Positions 26,189-36,655 are shown, counted from the stretch's first letter. The stretch is DNA of 64,000 nucleotides from Microbacterium sp. T2.11-28 (GCF_950097975.1 NZ_CATNHF010000012.1:186001-250000), one strand, 5' to 3'. Translations and numbers: made by a program. Notes: generated from the sequence alone by a model not told the origin.

Positions 26189-26541
26189 TACATGACACCT
26201 CCCACGGACGCAGTGAGCTGACCGACGATGAGACCGACCGCCTGTTCCACGCACTCGCGGCGGCGACCCGCCGCGACATCCTGCGCCGCACGATCGAGGC
26301 GGAGCAGTCCGTCTCGGCGCTCGCCGCGGCGTACGACATGTCCTTCGCCGCCGTCCAGAAGCACGTGGCGGTGCTCGAAGCGGCGCACCTGGTCGTCAAG
26401 CGCGCCGAAGGGCGCGAGCGGCTCGTGCGGGCGGATCCGGACATGATCGCCCGGGCCCGCGCGCTGCTGTCCCGCTACGAGGACCTCTGGAGGTCGCGCA
26501 TCGACCGCCTCGACGCCCTGCTCGCCGACCCCGAACGCTGA
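26182..26541 (+). CDS. ArsR-family regulator paired with an AHSA1 protein
   Basis: The 119-residue protein has an ArsR winged helix: LFHALAAATRRDILRRTI, then the recognition helix MSFAAVQKHVAVLEAAHLVVKRAEGRERLV. It has no metal-binding cysteines, as in the ArsR subgroup adjacent to SRPBCC/AHSA1 genes. The operator overlaps its own start codon. It is followed 32 bases later by the tandem AHSA1 gene, with which it forms a repressor-effector module. The signal is unknown. Confidence 0.88.
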   Translation: MVVHDTSHGRSELTDDETDRLFHALAAATRRDILRRTIEAEQSVSALAAAYDMSFAAVQKHVAVLEAAHLVVKRAEGRERLVRADPDMIARARALLSRYEDLWRSRIDRLDALLADPER

Positions 26542-26573
26542 ACCCACCGGACCGACACAGAGAAGGAACCGCC

Positions 26574-27533
26574 ATGCCCGTCACCGACATCACCACCGAC
26601 GCCGAGGCGCTCACGATGAGCCTCACGGCCGACTTCGCCGCGCCCGCCGACCGGCTCTGGCGCGCGTTCACCGACCCCCGCCAGCTGGAGCGCTTCTGGG
26701 GCCCGCCGGGATGGCCGGCGACCTTCACTGCCTTCGACTTCACCGTCGGGGGACGCGCCGACTACCGGATGACCAGTCCCCGCGGCGAGGCGTCGCGCGG
26801 CGGCTGGGAGTTCCTGCGCATCGACGCCCCGTCGTCCTTCGAGGTGCTCGACTCCTTCCTCGGCGAGGACGGCGCGCCCATGGAGGGGTTCCCCTCGATG
26901 CGGATGGTCTTCACCTTCGAGCAGACGGATGCCGGCTCGCGCCTGCGCAACGTCACCTACTTCGACTCGCTCGAGGCGCTGGAGCAGACGGTCGCCATGG
27001 GCGCCGTCGAAGGATCGCGCATGGCGATGGACCAGCTCGACGCGGTGCTGCAGGACCTGCGCGACTACGCGGAGGGCAAGGGCACACGCACCGAGATCCT
27101 CGACGACCAGCACGTCCGCATCACCCGCCTGATCGACGGGCCCCGCGACCTCGTCTGGCGTGCGCACCACGAGCCGGAGCTCCTCAAGAAGTGGCTGCTC
27201 GGCCCGGACGGCTGGCAGATGGTCGAGTGCGAGGTCGGCGACACCTACCGCTACGTCTGGCAGCAGGGCGACGACGAGTCCACGCGGTTCGGCTTCGAGG
27301 GCGAGACCGTGCTCAGCGAGCCCACCCGCCGCGCGGTGACGACCGAGCAGATGATCGGGATGCCGGGGCCGTCGACGCTCAACGACCTCCAGCTGTACGA
27401 AGAGGACGGCGCGACCCTGCTCACCCTCCTCATCGAGTACCCCGACAAGGAGACGCGCGACATGATCCTCGCCACCGGCATGACCGACGGCATGGAGGCC
27501 TCGTACGCCCGCCTCGAGGGTGCGCTGGTCTGA
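26574..27533 (+). CDS. Tandem SRPBCC (AHSA1-like) domain protein
   Basis: The 319-residue protein contains two AHSA1/START-like domains in tandem. The first (about residues 8-155) has LTADFAAPADRLWRAFTDP and FWGPPGWPATFTAFDFTVGG; the second (about 165-315) has ITRLIDGPRDLVWRAHHEPELLKKWLLGPDGWQ and YVWQQGDDE. Single-domain relatives are usual, so a fused pair is a little unusual. The fold binds hydrophobic ligands; function is unknown. GAGAAGGAACC precedes the ATG. It is controlled with the upstream arsR. Confidence 0.85.
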   Translation: MPVTDITTDAEALTMSLTADFAAPADRLWRAFTDPRQLERFWGPPGWPATFTAFDFTVGGRADYRMTSPRGEASRGGWEFLRIDAPSSFEVLDSFLGEDGAPMEGFPSMRMVFTFEQTDAGSRLRNVTYFDSLEALEQTVAMGAVEGSRMAMDQLDAVLQDLRDYAEGKGTRTEILDDQHVRITRLIDGPRDLVWRAHHEPELLKKWLLGPDGWQMVECEVGDTYRYVWQQGDDESTRFGFEGETVLSEPTRRAVTTEQMIGMPGPSTLNDLQLYEEDGATLLTLLIEYPDKETRDMILATGMTDGMEASYARLEGALV

Positions 27534-27549
27534 CGGCCCCGGCCAGGCA

Positions 27550-27627
27550 GTTGTTGTCCCACTTTCGGCGGGGCTCGTCCCCAATTCGGCTGATTGACCC
27601 GGGCCGAATCAGCCGAAAGTGGGACAT
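27550..27627. repeat. Family B repeat between convergent genes
   Basis: Two left motifs (TGTCCCACTTTCGG near 27555; GTCCCCAATTCGGCTGATT near 27578) face one right motif (AATCAGCCGAAAGTGGGACA, 27607-27626). The second left and the right can pair over about 18 bases. It separates the AHSA1 gene and sufU. Confidence 0.85.
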
Positions 27628-27666
27628 GCCCCGGCGGTGACCCGGTGGGCCACCGCTGGCAGCGGC

Positions 27667-29423
<1,757 letters not shown>

Positions 29424-29490
29424 CTACGCCCCGGCATCCTCCCCGGCTCCGGCGATGATCCTCCGATGCATCCTCGCTGCCGACTGGGTG

Positions 29491-29564
29491 ATGTCCCACT
29501 TTCGGTCGCTTCACCCCTGCCCCAGCGACCGAATCTGGGACACGCCCCACCGGAAGTGGGACAT
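29491..29564. repeat. Family B inverted repeat with extra right arm
   Basis: ATGTCCCACTTTCGGTCGCT (29491-29510) pairs with AGCGACCGAATCTGGGACAC (29524-29543) with two mismatches. A second right motif, ACCGGAAGTGGGACAT, lies at 29549-29564. It sits between the sufS start and the end of the KimA-like gene. Confidence 0.9.
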
Positions 29565-29576
29565 CGCGGTCAGGGC

Positions 29577-31619
29577 TCAGACGGGATCGTCGGTGTGGGC
29601 GACCAGGCCGTAGCTGGTGATGCGGCCGGCGCGGTCGTCGCCGGGAAGCGGGCGCGAGCGGCGGCCGTAGACGAGCTCGGACGAGTCGAGCAGCCACGGC
29701 ACCAGGGTGATCGAGACGCCGTGGACGAGCATGAGCTGCTGGGCGATCCGCTTGGCGCGACGGTTGTGGAGGAGCGACTCCCACCAGTGGCCCACGATGT
29801 ACTGCGGCAGATAGACCGTCACCATCGTCGACCCGTGCTTCTCGCGGTAGGCCTTGATGAACTGCGCGACCGGCGCGGCGTACTGGCGGTAGGGCGACTC
29901 GATGATCACGAGCGGCACGCGCATGCGGTGCACCTCCCAGTCGGCCTGGAGGGCGGCGGTCTCCTCCGCGGTCACCGACACGTGCAGGGCGATCGTCTTC
30001 TCGTGGCGCGCGGCGAGGGCGTAGTCGATGGCCTTCGCGACGGGCTTCTGCAGCTTGCCCACGAGGATGAGGGCGACGTCGCCGCTCGCGCCGAAGCTGA
30101 CGGTATCGTCCATGCTCGTCTCGTGCTCCACGTCGCGGTAGTAGCGGTGCACGCCGACCATGAGCACCGACAGCACCGGGATCGCGAGGAAGACGAGCCA
30201 GGCTCCGTGGGTGAACTTCGTGACCGTGACGACGACGAGGACGAAGACCGTGAACGCGGCGCCGACGGAGTTGATGAGCAGTCCGGTGACGATGCCGCGC
30301 CGCTCGGCGACGTGCTTGGGGTGGACGAGCCGCAGCTCGCGCCGCCAGTGCTTGACCATGCCGATCTGCCCGAGCGAGAACGAGACGAAGACGCCGATGA
30401 TGTACAGCTGGATGAGCGTCGTCAGACGGGCCTGGAAGACGATGAGCACCACGATCGCGGCGGCACCGAGGATGAGCATCCCGTTGGAGAAGACCAGGCG
30501 GTCGCCGCGCGTGTTCAGCGACTTGGGCGCGTAGCCGTCGCGCGCGAGCACGGCGCCCAGCAGCGGGAAGCCGTTGAAGGCCGTGTTGGCGGCCAGCAGC
30601 AGCACGCAGGCGGTCGCGGCCTGGATCACGTAGAAGGGGATCGACCCCGCTCCGAACGTGGCGGAGGCGACCTGCGCCATGAGGGAGGGCTGCGGGGTCC
30701 CCGCGCAGTCGAAGCCGATCAGCTGGCACGGGTTCTCGGCGTAGTGGACGCCCGTGATGAGAGCCAGCGCCGTGAGGCCGGCGAACAGGAGCGTCGCGAT
30801 CGAGCCCATCGTCACGAGGGTCAGCTGGGCGTTGCGGATCTTCGGCTTGCGGAAGGCGGGCACGCCGTTGGAGACCGCCTCGACGCCGGTGAGCGCCGAG
30901 CATCCGCTCGAGAAGGCCCGGAGGATCAGCAGGAGCACGGCGGCCTGGCTGAGGTCCTCGGCCTGGACGGCGTACTGCGCGCTCTCGGCCACGGGCGCGT
31001 CGCCGAGCAGCCAGCGGATGAGGCCGGTGACGATCATGATGCCGACCGATCCGATGAACACGTAGGTCGGCACGGCGAAGGCCGTCGACGCCTCCCGCAC
31101 GCCGCGCAGGTTCACGACGATGATGAGGACCACGAAGCCCACCGCGAGCTCGATCCGCCAGGGGTCGAGCTCGGGCACGGCGGAGATGATGTTGTCGACG
31201 CCCGAGGCGACCGACACGGCGACGGTCAGGATGTAGTCGACGAGGAGGGCGGATGCCACGACCACGCCGGCCTTCTCGCCGAGGTTCGTGCGCGCCACCT
31301 CGTAGTCGCCGCCGCCCGACGGATACGCCTTGATGAGCTGCCGGTAGCTGAGCACGACGACGATCAGCAGCGCGACCACGGCCGCCGCCACCCACGGGGT
31401 GAAGGCGAGGAACGCGGTGCCGCCGATGAGGAGGATCATCACGAGCTCCTGCGGCGCGTACGCCACCGACGACAGCGCGTCGGAGGCGAAGATCGGCAAA
31501 GCCCTGCGCTTGGGCAGGGCTTGGTCGTCGAGCTGCTCGCTGGTGAGCGGATCCCCCAGCAGGATGCGTTTCGCGATCGGCGTCGTCTCGTCGGACGGAT
31601 CGCGACTGTCGTCAGTCAC
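29577..31619 (-). CDS. APC-superfamily transporter of the KimA type (probable K+ importer)
   Basis: The 680-residue protein has twelve predicted membrane helices and a 180-residue cytoplasmic C-terminal domain. The N-terminus LGDPLTSEQLDDQALPKRRALPIFASDALSSVAYAPQE closely follows the B. subtilis KimA (YdaO) pattern, a high-affinity K+/H+ symporter controlled by c-di-AMP. The tail resembles its regulatory domain. An amino acid permease role is the alternative. I chose GTG 31619: TTGCGC (31656-31651) and TAATGT (31633-31628) have a 17-bp spacer, and the -10 itself contains the ATG at 31631, so that ATG would not be transcribed. Confidence 0.75.
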   Translation of the reverse strand: MTDDSRDPSDETTPIAKRILLGDPLTSEQLDDQALPKRRALPIFASDALSSVAYAPQELVMILLIGGTAFLAFTPWVAAAVVALLIVVVLSYRQLIKAYPSGGGDYEVARTNLGEKAGVVVASALLVDYILTVAVSVASGVDNIISAVPELDPWRIELAVGFVVLIIVVNLRGVREASTAFAVPTYVFIGSVGIMIVTGLIRWLLGDAPVAESAQYAVQAEDLSQAAVLLLILRAFSSGCSALTGVEAVSNGVPAFRKPKIRNAQLTLVTMGSIATLLFAGLTALALITGVHYAENPCQLIGFDCAGTPQPSLMAQVASATFGAGSIPFYVIQAATACVLLLAANTAFNGFPLLGAVLARDGYAPKSLNTRGDRLVFSNGMLILGAAAIVVLIVFQARLTTLIQLYIIGVFVSFSLGQIGMVKHWRRELRLVHPKHVAERRGIVTGLLINSVGAAFTVFVLVVVTVTKFTHGAWLVFLAIPVLSVLMVGVHRYYRDVEHETSMDDTVSFGASGDVALILVGKLQKPVAKAIDYALAARHEKTIALHVSVTAEETAALQADWEVHRMRVPLVIIESPYRQYAAPVAQFIKAYREKHGSTMVTVYLPQYIVGHWWESLLHNRRAKRIAQQLMLVHGVSITLVPWLLDSSELVYGRRSRPLPGDDRAGRITSYGLVAHTDDPV

Positions 31620-31687
31620 GACGCGCGACATTACGCCTGCGCGCCCGCGCGCGCAACGTGGAAGCGCCGGGCAGTCGCAGGCGCCAA

Positions 31688-31748
31688 GAGAAGGTGGCGC
31701 AAATCGCGGCCTCCACACGCGGGAATCACCCGATCGCGCCACCTTCTC
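31688..31748. repeat. 13-bp perfect inverted repeat (GAGAAGGTGGCGC)
   Basis: GAGAAGGTGGCGC (31688-31700) and GCGCCACCTTCTC (31736-31748) are exact complements around a 35-base loop. The design is like families A-C but the sequence is different. Part of the arm (GAAGGTGGCGC) recurs in the repeat cluster near 44327. It lies between the 3' end of the gene at 31765 and the KimA-like promoter. Confidence 0.85.
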
Positions 31749-31764
31749 GGCGGGGTGGCGAACC

Positions 31765-32487
31765 TCAGAGCTCGGGCGCGTAGGTGTAGGTGATCCAGAA
31801 CGACGAGTCGTCGATGGTGACGACGGCGCCGAACGTGCGCTTGCCGTCCGCGTAGAACGTGGCGCGGTCCTTCCCGAAGAGGTACGCGGCGGTGCCGCCG
31901 TCGGCGTGCGCCTCGTCGGGGTTCAGCGCATCGAGCTCGTCGGGCGTCATGCCGATCTCGATCCCGAGATCGTTGGTCACGTCGACGGGCACACCCGTCC
32001 CGTACGACACGTAGGTCGGCGCGGGCACCTCCGACCGCTGCCGGTCGCTGCCGTCGAGGAACACGTCGAAGAAGCGGAATCCCTCCCACTCGTACACGTC
32101 GTAGGCCCAGTTCTCGGCGTCGCCGTTCTGGAAGTCCTCGGTCGGCTCCGTGCCGAACAGCGCCGTGAGCGCGTCGATCGCCGGCTGCGGATCGTCCGCC
32201 CACTCGTGGGTGAGGCTCTCGCCGTCTTCGCCGGTGATGGTGAACCCCGTCGCCGTGACGTCGATGCCGGCGTCGCTCGACGAGGACTCGGTGGGGCCCG
32301 GCGCGGGGTCCGCCTGCGTCGAATCCGGTGCCTGAGGCGCCGGCGACGAACCCGTGGACGCGGGCGAGTTCGGGCGGAGGAAGTACACCGACAGCGCGAT
32401 CACGACGGCGACGGCGAGAATGCCGGCGATGATGCCGAGGATGAGCGGCGTGCGGTCGCGCCGCGCGGGGACCTGGGGCGCGCTCAT
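31765..32487 (-). CDS. Membrane-anchored extracytoplasmic protein of unknown function
   Basis: The 240-residue protein has a short basic N-terminus, one membrane helix at about residues 15-37 and a Ser/Pro/Ala-rich linker (40-72). An acidic, mostly beta extracellular domain of about 165 residues follows, with aromatic pairs such as EWEGFRFFDVF and DDSSFWITYTY. It is translated downstream of the M20 gene with an ATGA overlap. I recognise no family. The linker and domain resemble cell-envelope proteins of actinobacteria. Confidence 0.7.
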   Translation of the reverse strand: MSAPQVPARRDRTPLILGIIAGILAVAVVIALSVYFLRPNSPASTGSSPAPQAPDSTQADPAPGPTESSSSDAGIDVTATGFTITGEDGESLTHEWADDPQPAIDALTALFGTEPTEDFQNGDAENWAYDVYEWEGFRFFDVFLDGSDRQRSEVPAPTYVSYGTGVPVDVTNDLGIEIGMTPDELDALNPDEAHADGGTAAYLFGKDRATFYADGKRTFGAVVTIDDSSFWITYTYAPEL

Positions 32488-33749
32488 GCGTCCGCCTCTC
32501 CGTGGCTCTCCTCCGCGAGGAACTCGCGCGCCGCGACGACGAGCGTCTCGACGCCGCGTTCGATCGTGGGATGCAGGATCGGGGCGAAGTACGGGGAGTG
32601 GTTGGTCGGCACGTCGACGTTCACGGTGCCGCCGGCCACGGCGTCCGCGTAGGCCTGCGGGTCGTGGCCTCCCCAGAACCAGAACACCAGCGGGACGCCC
32701 GACTCGCGGGCGAACCAGGACACGTCCTCGCTGCCCGTGAACATCCCGGGGTCCACGACCGCGCCCTCGCCGAACGCGCGCTCGAACGCGGAGGTCAGTC
32801 GCGCGGTCGCCGCCGGGTCGTTGATGGTCGGCGGCAGGGAGTGGTCGACGGTGATCACGGGGGACTCCTCGGCGCCGGAGGCCGCCGCCTCGGCGCGGAC
32901 GATCCGCTCGACGCGCGCCATGACGTCGGCGCGGGCGTCGTCGTCGGGGTAGCGCAGGCTCAGCTCCAGGGTCGCGTCGGCCGGGATGATGTTGTTCTTC
33001 AGGCCCGCGTGGATCGAGCCGACGGTGACGACCGCCATCTCGCGGGGATCGATCTCGCGGGAGACCACCGTCTGCAGGCGCATGACGGTCGCCGCCGCCA
33101 TGACCACGGGGTCGATCGTCGCGTGCGGTCGCGATCCATGGCCGCCGCGGCCCAGGAGCTTCACGGTGAGGCCGTCGCTAGCGGCCATCTGGGTGCCCGG
33201 CCGCACGCCGATGATGCCCGCCGGGAGCGGGGTCAGGTGCTGGCCGAGCACGATGTCGGGCTTCGGGAAGCGGTCGAGCACGCCGTCGGCGATCATCGCC
33301 TGCGACCCGGCGCCGTACTCCTCGGCGGGCTGGAAGACGGCGACGACCGTGCCCGACCACTGGTCCTTCGTGGCGACGAGCCGCTCGAGGGCGCCGAGGA
33401 GCGCGGTGACGTGCATGTCGTGCCCGCACGCGTGCATCACGGGCACGTCGTTGCCGGCGGGATCGGTGCCGCGCGCCGTCGAGGCGTACTCGAGTCCGGT
33501 GAGCTCGCCGACCGGCAGCCCGTCCATGTCGGCGCGCAGCCAGACGACCGGGCCCTCGCCGGCCCCTCCTGAGCCTGTCGAAGGGTTGACGATCGACGTC
33601 GCCACGCCGGTCTTGCCGAGGCCCTCGACGTACTCCAGCCCGAGGGCGGCGAGCTCGCGGGTGATGACCCCCGCGGTGCGCGTCTCCTGGAACGACAGCT
33701 CCGGATGCCGGTGAAGGTCGATGTAGAGGGCTTCGAGATCGATCGTCAT
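32484..33749 (-). CDS. M20-family amidohydrolase (M20D)
   Basis: The 421-residue metallohydrolase has M20D zinc-binding motifs: LRADMDGLPV near residue 72, HACGHDMHV near 108, QPAEEYGAGSQ near 142, and a dimerisation domain with LLGRGGHGSRPHATIDPV. Relatives hydrolyse N-acyl amino acids, indole-acetyl conjugates or hippurate; the substrate here is open. The start ATG has a -10 TAGGCT (33762-33757) seven bases upstream. A repeated element is inserted in frame near residue 58 (NPSTGSGGAGEG). The downstream membrane protein overlaps by four bases. Confidence 0.88.
   Translation of the reverse strand: MTIDLEALYIDLHRHPELSFQETRTAGVITRELAALGLEYVEGLGKTGVATSIVNPSTGSGGAGEGPVVWLRADMDGLPVGELTGLEYASTARGTDPAGNDVPVMHACGHDMHVTALLGALERLVATKDQWSGTVVAVFQPAEEYGAGSQAMIADGVLDRFPKPDIVLGQHLTPLPAGIIGVRPGTQMAASDGLTVKLLGRGGHGSRPHATIDPVVMAAATVMRLQTVVSREIDPREMAVVTVGSIHAGLKNNIIPADATLELSLRYPDDDARADVMARVERIVRAEAAASGAEESPVITVDHSLPPTINDPAATARLTSAFERAFGEGAVVDPGMFTGSEDVSWFARESGVPLVFWFWGGHDPQAYADAVAGGTVNVDVPTNHSPYFAPILHPTIERGVETLVVAAREFLAEESHGEADA
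33564..33585 (-). repeat. Dispersed CCTTCGACAGGCTCAGG element inside the amidohydrolase gene
   Basis: On the minus strand CCCTTCGACAGGCTCAGGAG is read as Pro-Ser-Thr-Gly-Ser-Gly-Gly. I recognise this short sequence from memory as a dispersed repeat in many actinobacterial genomes, where it is mainly intergenic. Here it is in frame between two strands of the M20 catalytic domain. Confidence 0.6.
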
Positions 33750-33785
33750 GCCTTCGAGCCTACGCGCCGTCGCGAGAGCGACTGG

Positions 33786-33879
33786 GGCGTTTCGTCTCGC
33801 TGCGCTCGCTCAACGACCGGTGGGGCGGGTGTCGTGCCCCGGTCGTTGAGCGAGGAGCGCAGCGACGAGACGAAACGCC
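33786..33879. repeat. Family A long inverted repeat between the M20 and lacI genes
   Basis: The left arm (33786-33820, beginning GGCGTTTCGTCTCGCTGCGC) and right arm (33839-33879, ending GACGAGACGAAACGCC) can pair over about 35 bases, apart from a six-base difference in the middle, with an 18-base loop. It is the most complete family A hairpin in the window. It lies between the M20 promoter and the lacI stop at 33901. Confidence 0.92.
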
Positions 33880-33900
33880 ACCGGGGGGCTGACCGGCGGC

Positions 33901-34917
33901 TCAGCGCGGCGGGGCGGTCGAGGAGCGGATCACCAGTTCGAACGGCAGAGCCGGATCGGGGGGCGCCACATCCTCGCCGAGGGCGGCCAGCGCGGCGTCG
34001 GCGGCGCGCTCGCCCTGCGCGTGCGGGAACTGCTCGACGGTCGTCAGTCCGAAGAAGCCGCTCAGCTCGTGACCGTCGACGCCCACGATCGAGATGTCGC
34101 CCGGCACGGCCAGGCCGGCGTCGCGCGCGGCGAACATCGCCCCGAACGCGAGCTCGTCGGAGGCGGCGAACACCGCCGTGGGGGCCCGGCGGTCCACCGG
34201 CTCCCCGCCGGCGGTCGTGCGCAGGAGCTCGCCCATGGCGCGGTGGCCGTCCTCGATCGTGAAGTCGGTGGCCACGAAGCGCGCCGGCACCACGCCGGCA
34301 CCGGCCATCGCCGCCTCGAAGCCGCGCCGGCGCATCGTGGGGATGTCGGGGTCGCCGCCGTCGCGGCTGCGCCCGATGTGCGCGATGTCGCGGTGGCCGA
34401 GCTCCAGCAGGTGCGCGGTCGCGAGCCGGGCGACCGCCTCGTCGTCCACCCGGAGCGACGACAGCCGCGGGTTGGGGGTGCCGAGGCCGACCAGCGGCAG
34501 CCCGAGCTGCTCGAGCACGCCCAGCTCACCGGCGTCGAACTCCAGCGACAGGGCGATGACGGCATCCACCCGCCCGCGGCGCAGCGACGTCTGGAACAGC
34601 TGGCGCCGCTGCGCCGCGTCGTCGGTGACGTTGTAGAGCGTGATGTCGTAGCCGTGAGGGGCCAGGCGCGACGCGATGCCGTCGAGCACGTTGGCGAAGA
34701 ACCAGCGGTCCACCAGCGGGACCAGCACGCCGATCGACCGCGTGCGGCCGGTCGCCAGGCTCGACGCGGTGGCCGAGACCACGTACCCGAGCTCGGCGGC
34801 CGCCGCCCGCACCCGCGCACGCGTCGCGTCGGACAGCCGCCCGCGCCCGCTCAGGGCGCGCGAGACGGTCGCCGTCGAGACCTGTGCGCGACGGGCGACC
34901 TCCTCGAGGCTCGACAT
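33901..34917 (-). CDS. LacI-family repressor next to an alpha-glucosidase
   Basis: The 338-residue regulator has a LacI helix-turn-helix (SLEEVARRAQVSTATVSRALSGRGRLSDATRARV) and a periplasmic-binding-protein-like sugar domain (SIGVLVPLVDRWFFANVLDGI onward). Its ATG lies one base after the glucosidase stop, so both are read from the glucosidase promoter. That promoter holds the LacI-type palindrome GCAAGCGCTTGC (36644-36655), different from the CebR-like operators at 46 kb. An alpha-glucoside or maltose inducer is inferred from the partner enzyme. Confidence 0.88.
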   Translation of the reverse strand: MSSLEEVARRAQVSTATVSRALSGRGRLSDATRARVRAAAAELGYVVSATASSLATGRTRSIGVLVPLVDRWFFANVLDGIASRLAPHGYDITLYNVTDDAAQRRQLFQTSLRRGRVDAVIALSLEFDAGELGVLEQLGLPLVGLGTPNPRLSSLRVDDEAVARLATAHLLELGHRDIAHIGRSRDGGDPDIPTMRRRGFEAAMAGAGVVPARFVATDFTIEDGHRAMGELLRTTAGGEPVDRRAPTAVFAASDELAFGAMFAARDAGLAVPGDISIVGVDGHELSGFFGLTTVEQFPHAQGERAADAALAALGEDVAPPDPALPFELVIRSSTAPPR

Positions 34918-34918
34918 G

Positions 34919-36628
34919 TCAGTCGGTCGCCAGCCACACCGCCGTGTCGACGGGGAGCAGGCCGCCCTCGAACGGCTCGCTGGCCACCAGCACGGTCGCC
35001 GCCGGCAGTGCCACCGGCTCGGTCCCGACGTTCGCGATCACGGTCACCGCGCCGCCCTCGGCCTGCACGCGGAACGCGAGGACGTCCTCGCCATAGCCGT
35101 CGAGCCACTCCAGCGTTCCCGCCCCGAGCCCGGTGGACCGGCGGGTGGCGAGGAGGCTCCGGTACAGCCACAGCGTGGAATCGGCGTCGCCCTCCTGCGC
35201 CGAGCGCGCCAGCGGCGCCCAGTCCGCCGGCTGCGGCAGCCACGATGCGCCCGTCGGGCTGAAGCCGTAGGCGGGGGCGTCGGCATCCCACGGGATGGGC
35301 ACCCGGCAGCCGTCGCGACCGTAGCGCTCGTGGGCCGTGCGGAACCACGTCGGGTCCTGGCGGGCGTCGTCGGGCAGGTCGATGACCTCGGGGAGGCCGA
35401 GCTCCTCGCCCTGGTACACGTACGCCGAGCCGGGGAGCGCGAGCATCACCGTCGTCGCGGCGCGCGCTCGGCGCAGGCCGACGTCGGGGATCGGCTGGCC
35501 GGGGGAGTCGGGGCCGATGCCGTGGCCCTGCGGGTTCTCCGCGGTCAGCGCGAGCCGCGAGGCGTGCCGGACGACGTCGTGGTTGGAGAGCACCCACGTC
35601 GCCGGGGCGCCGACGGCGGGGAAGGCCCGCAGCGACTCCGAGATGACCTCGCGGATGGCCGCGGCGTCCCATGCCGTCATGAGGTACGGGAAGTTGAACG
35701 CCTGGTGCATCTCGTCGGGACGCACCCACAGGGCGGTCTTGTCGACGGTCGGCAGCCACGCCTCGGCGCACAGCGCGCGGTCGCCGCCGTACTCGGCCAG
35801 CACGCGGTTCCAGTCGCGGTAGATCTCGTGGACGCCCTCCTGGCCCCAGTACGGGACGTCCTCGTCGCCGCCGCCCATGCTGTCGGCGTCGACCGCCGGC
35901 AGGTGATCGGGCAGGCCGTCGGACTTCACGAGGCCGTGGGCGACGTCGACCCGGAAGCCGTCGACGCCGCGGTCGAGCCAGAAGCGGAGGATCCGGCGGA
36001 ACTCCTCCTGGACGACGGGGTTCGACCAGTCGAAGTCGGGCTGGCTGGAGTCGAAGAGGTGCAGGTACCACTGCCCGGGCCGGCCGTCGGCCTCGGTCAC
36101 GCGAGTCCAGGCCGGACCGCCGAAGACCGACTCCCAGTTGTTGGGGGGAAGCTCGCCGTCCTCGCCGCGGCCGTCGCGGAACATGTAGCGGGCGCGCTCG
36201 GCGCTGCCGGGACCGGCGGCCAGCGCCTCCTGGAACCAGACGTGACGGTCGGAGCTGTGGTTGGGCACCAGGTCCACGATCACGCGGATGCCGCGTCCGT
36301 GGGCCTCGGCGAGCATCTCGTCGACGTCGGCGAGCGTGCCGAACAGCGGGTCGACGTCGCAGTAGTCGGCGACGTCGTAGCCCGCGTCGTTCTGCGGTGA
36401 CCGGTAGAACGGGCTCAGCCACACGGCGTCGACGCCGAGCGAGACGAGGTCATCGAGGCGGGCGGTGATGCCCGGGATGTCGCCGATGCCGTCGCCCGAG
36501 GCGTCGGCGAAGGACCGGGGGTAGATCTGGTAGATCACCGCGGTGCGCCACCACTCGGAGCCGGGCCGGCGCTCGTCGGAGTTCTCCGCCGCGGAGGGCG
36601 CGAAGGCAGAAGTCGTCGTCGAAGTCAT
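34919..36628 (-). CDS. GH13 alpha-glucosidase (oligo-1,6-glucosidase-like)
   Basis: The 569-residue glycoside hydrolase has the GH13 motifs in order: DLVPNHSSDRHVWFQ (region I), GFRVDVAHG with the nucleophile Asp (region II), the acid Glu region in CAEAWLP, and LSNHDVVRH (region IV). The N-terminus WWRTAVIYQIYPRSFADASGDGIGDIPG is typical of alpha-glucosidases and oligo-1,6-glucosidases. There is no signal peptide, so it acts on imported malto- or isomalto-oligosaccharides. I chose ATG 36628 because a -10 TACGAT (36641-36636) lies seven bases upstream; ATG 36637 is too close to it. The lacI gene follows. Confidence 0.9.
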   Translation of the reverse strand: MTSTTTSAFAPSAAENSDERRPGSEWWRTAVIYQIYPRSFADASGDGIGDIPGITARLDDLVSLGVDAVWLSPFYRSPQNDAGYDVADYCDVDPLFGTLADVDEMLAEAHGRGIRVIVDLVPNHSSDRHVWFQEALAAGPGSAERARYMFRDGRGEDGELPPNNWESVFGGPAWTRVTEADGRPGQWYLHLFDSSQPDFDWSNPVVQEEFRRILRFWLDRGVDGFRVDVAHGLVKSDGLPDHLPAVDADSMGGGDEDVPYWGQEGVHEIYRDWNRVLAEYGGDRALCAEAWLPTVDKTALWVRPDEMHQAFNFPYLMTAWDAAAIREVISESLRAFPAVGAPATWVLSNHDVVRHASRLALTAENPQGHGIGPDSPGQPIPDVGLRRARAATTVMLALPGSAYVYQGEELGLPEVIDLPDDARQDPTWFRTAHERYGRDGCRVPIPWDADAPAYGFSPTGASWLPQPADWAPLARSAQEGDADSTLWLYRSLLATRRSTGLGAGTLEWLDGYGEDVLAFRVQAEGGAVTVIANVGTEPVALPAATVLVASEPFEGGLLPVDTAVWLATD

Positions 36629-36635
36629 GGCATCC

Positions 36636-36655
36636 ATCGTAGAGCAAGCGCTTGC
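36636..36655 (-). promoter_or_regulatory. alpha-glucosidase promoter with LacI-type operator
   Basis: A -10 TACGAT (36641-36636) is preceded directly by the perfect palindrome GCAAGCGCTTGC (36655-36644), a classical LacI-family half-site pair around a central CG. Repressor binding would cover the -10/-35 spacer. The downstream lacI gene is the natural candidate regulator. Confidence 0.75.

Noticed and set aside
31735..31765. Rho-independent terminator with T-tract
   Set aside because: The hairpin is present but no run of T follows; it was recorded as an inverted repeat.
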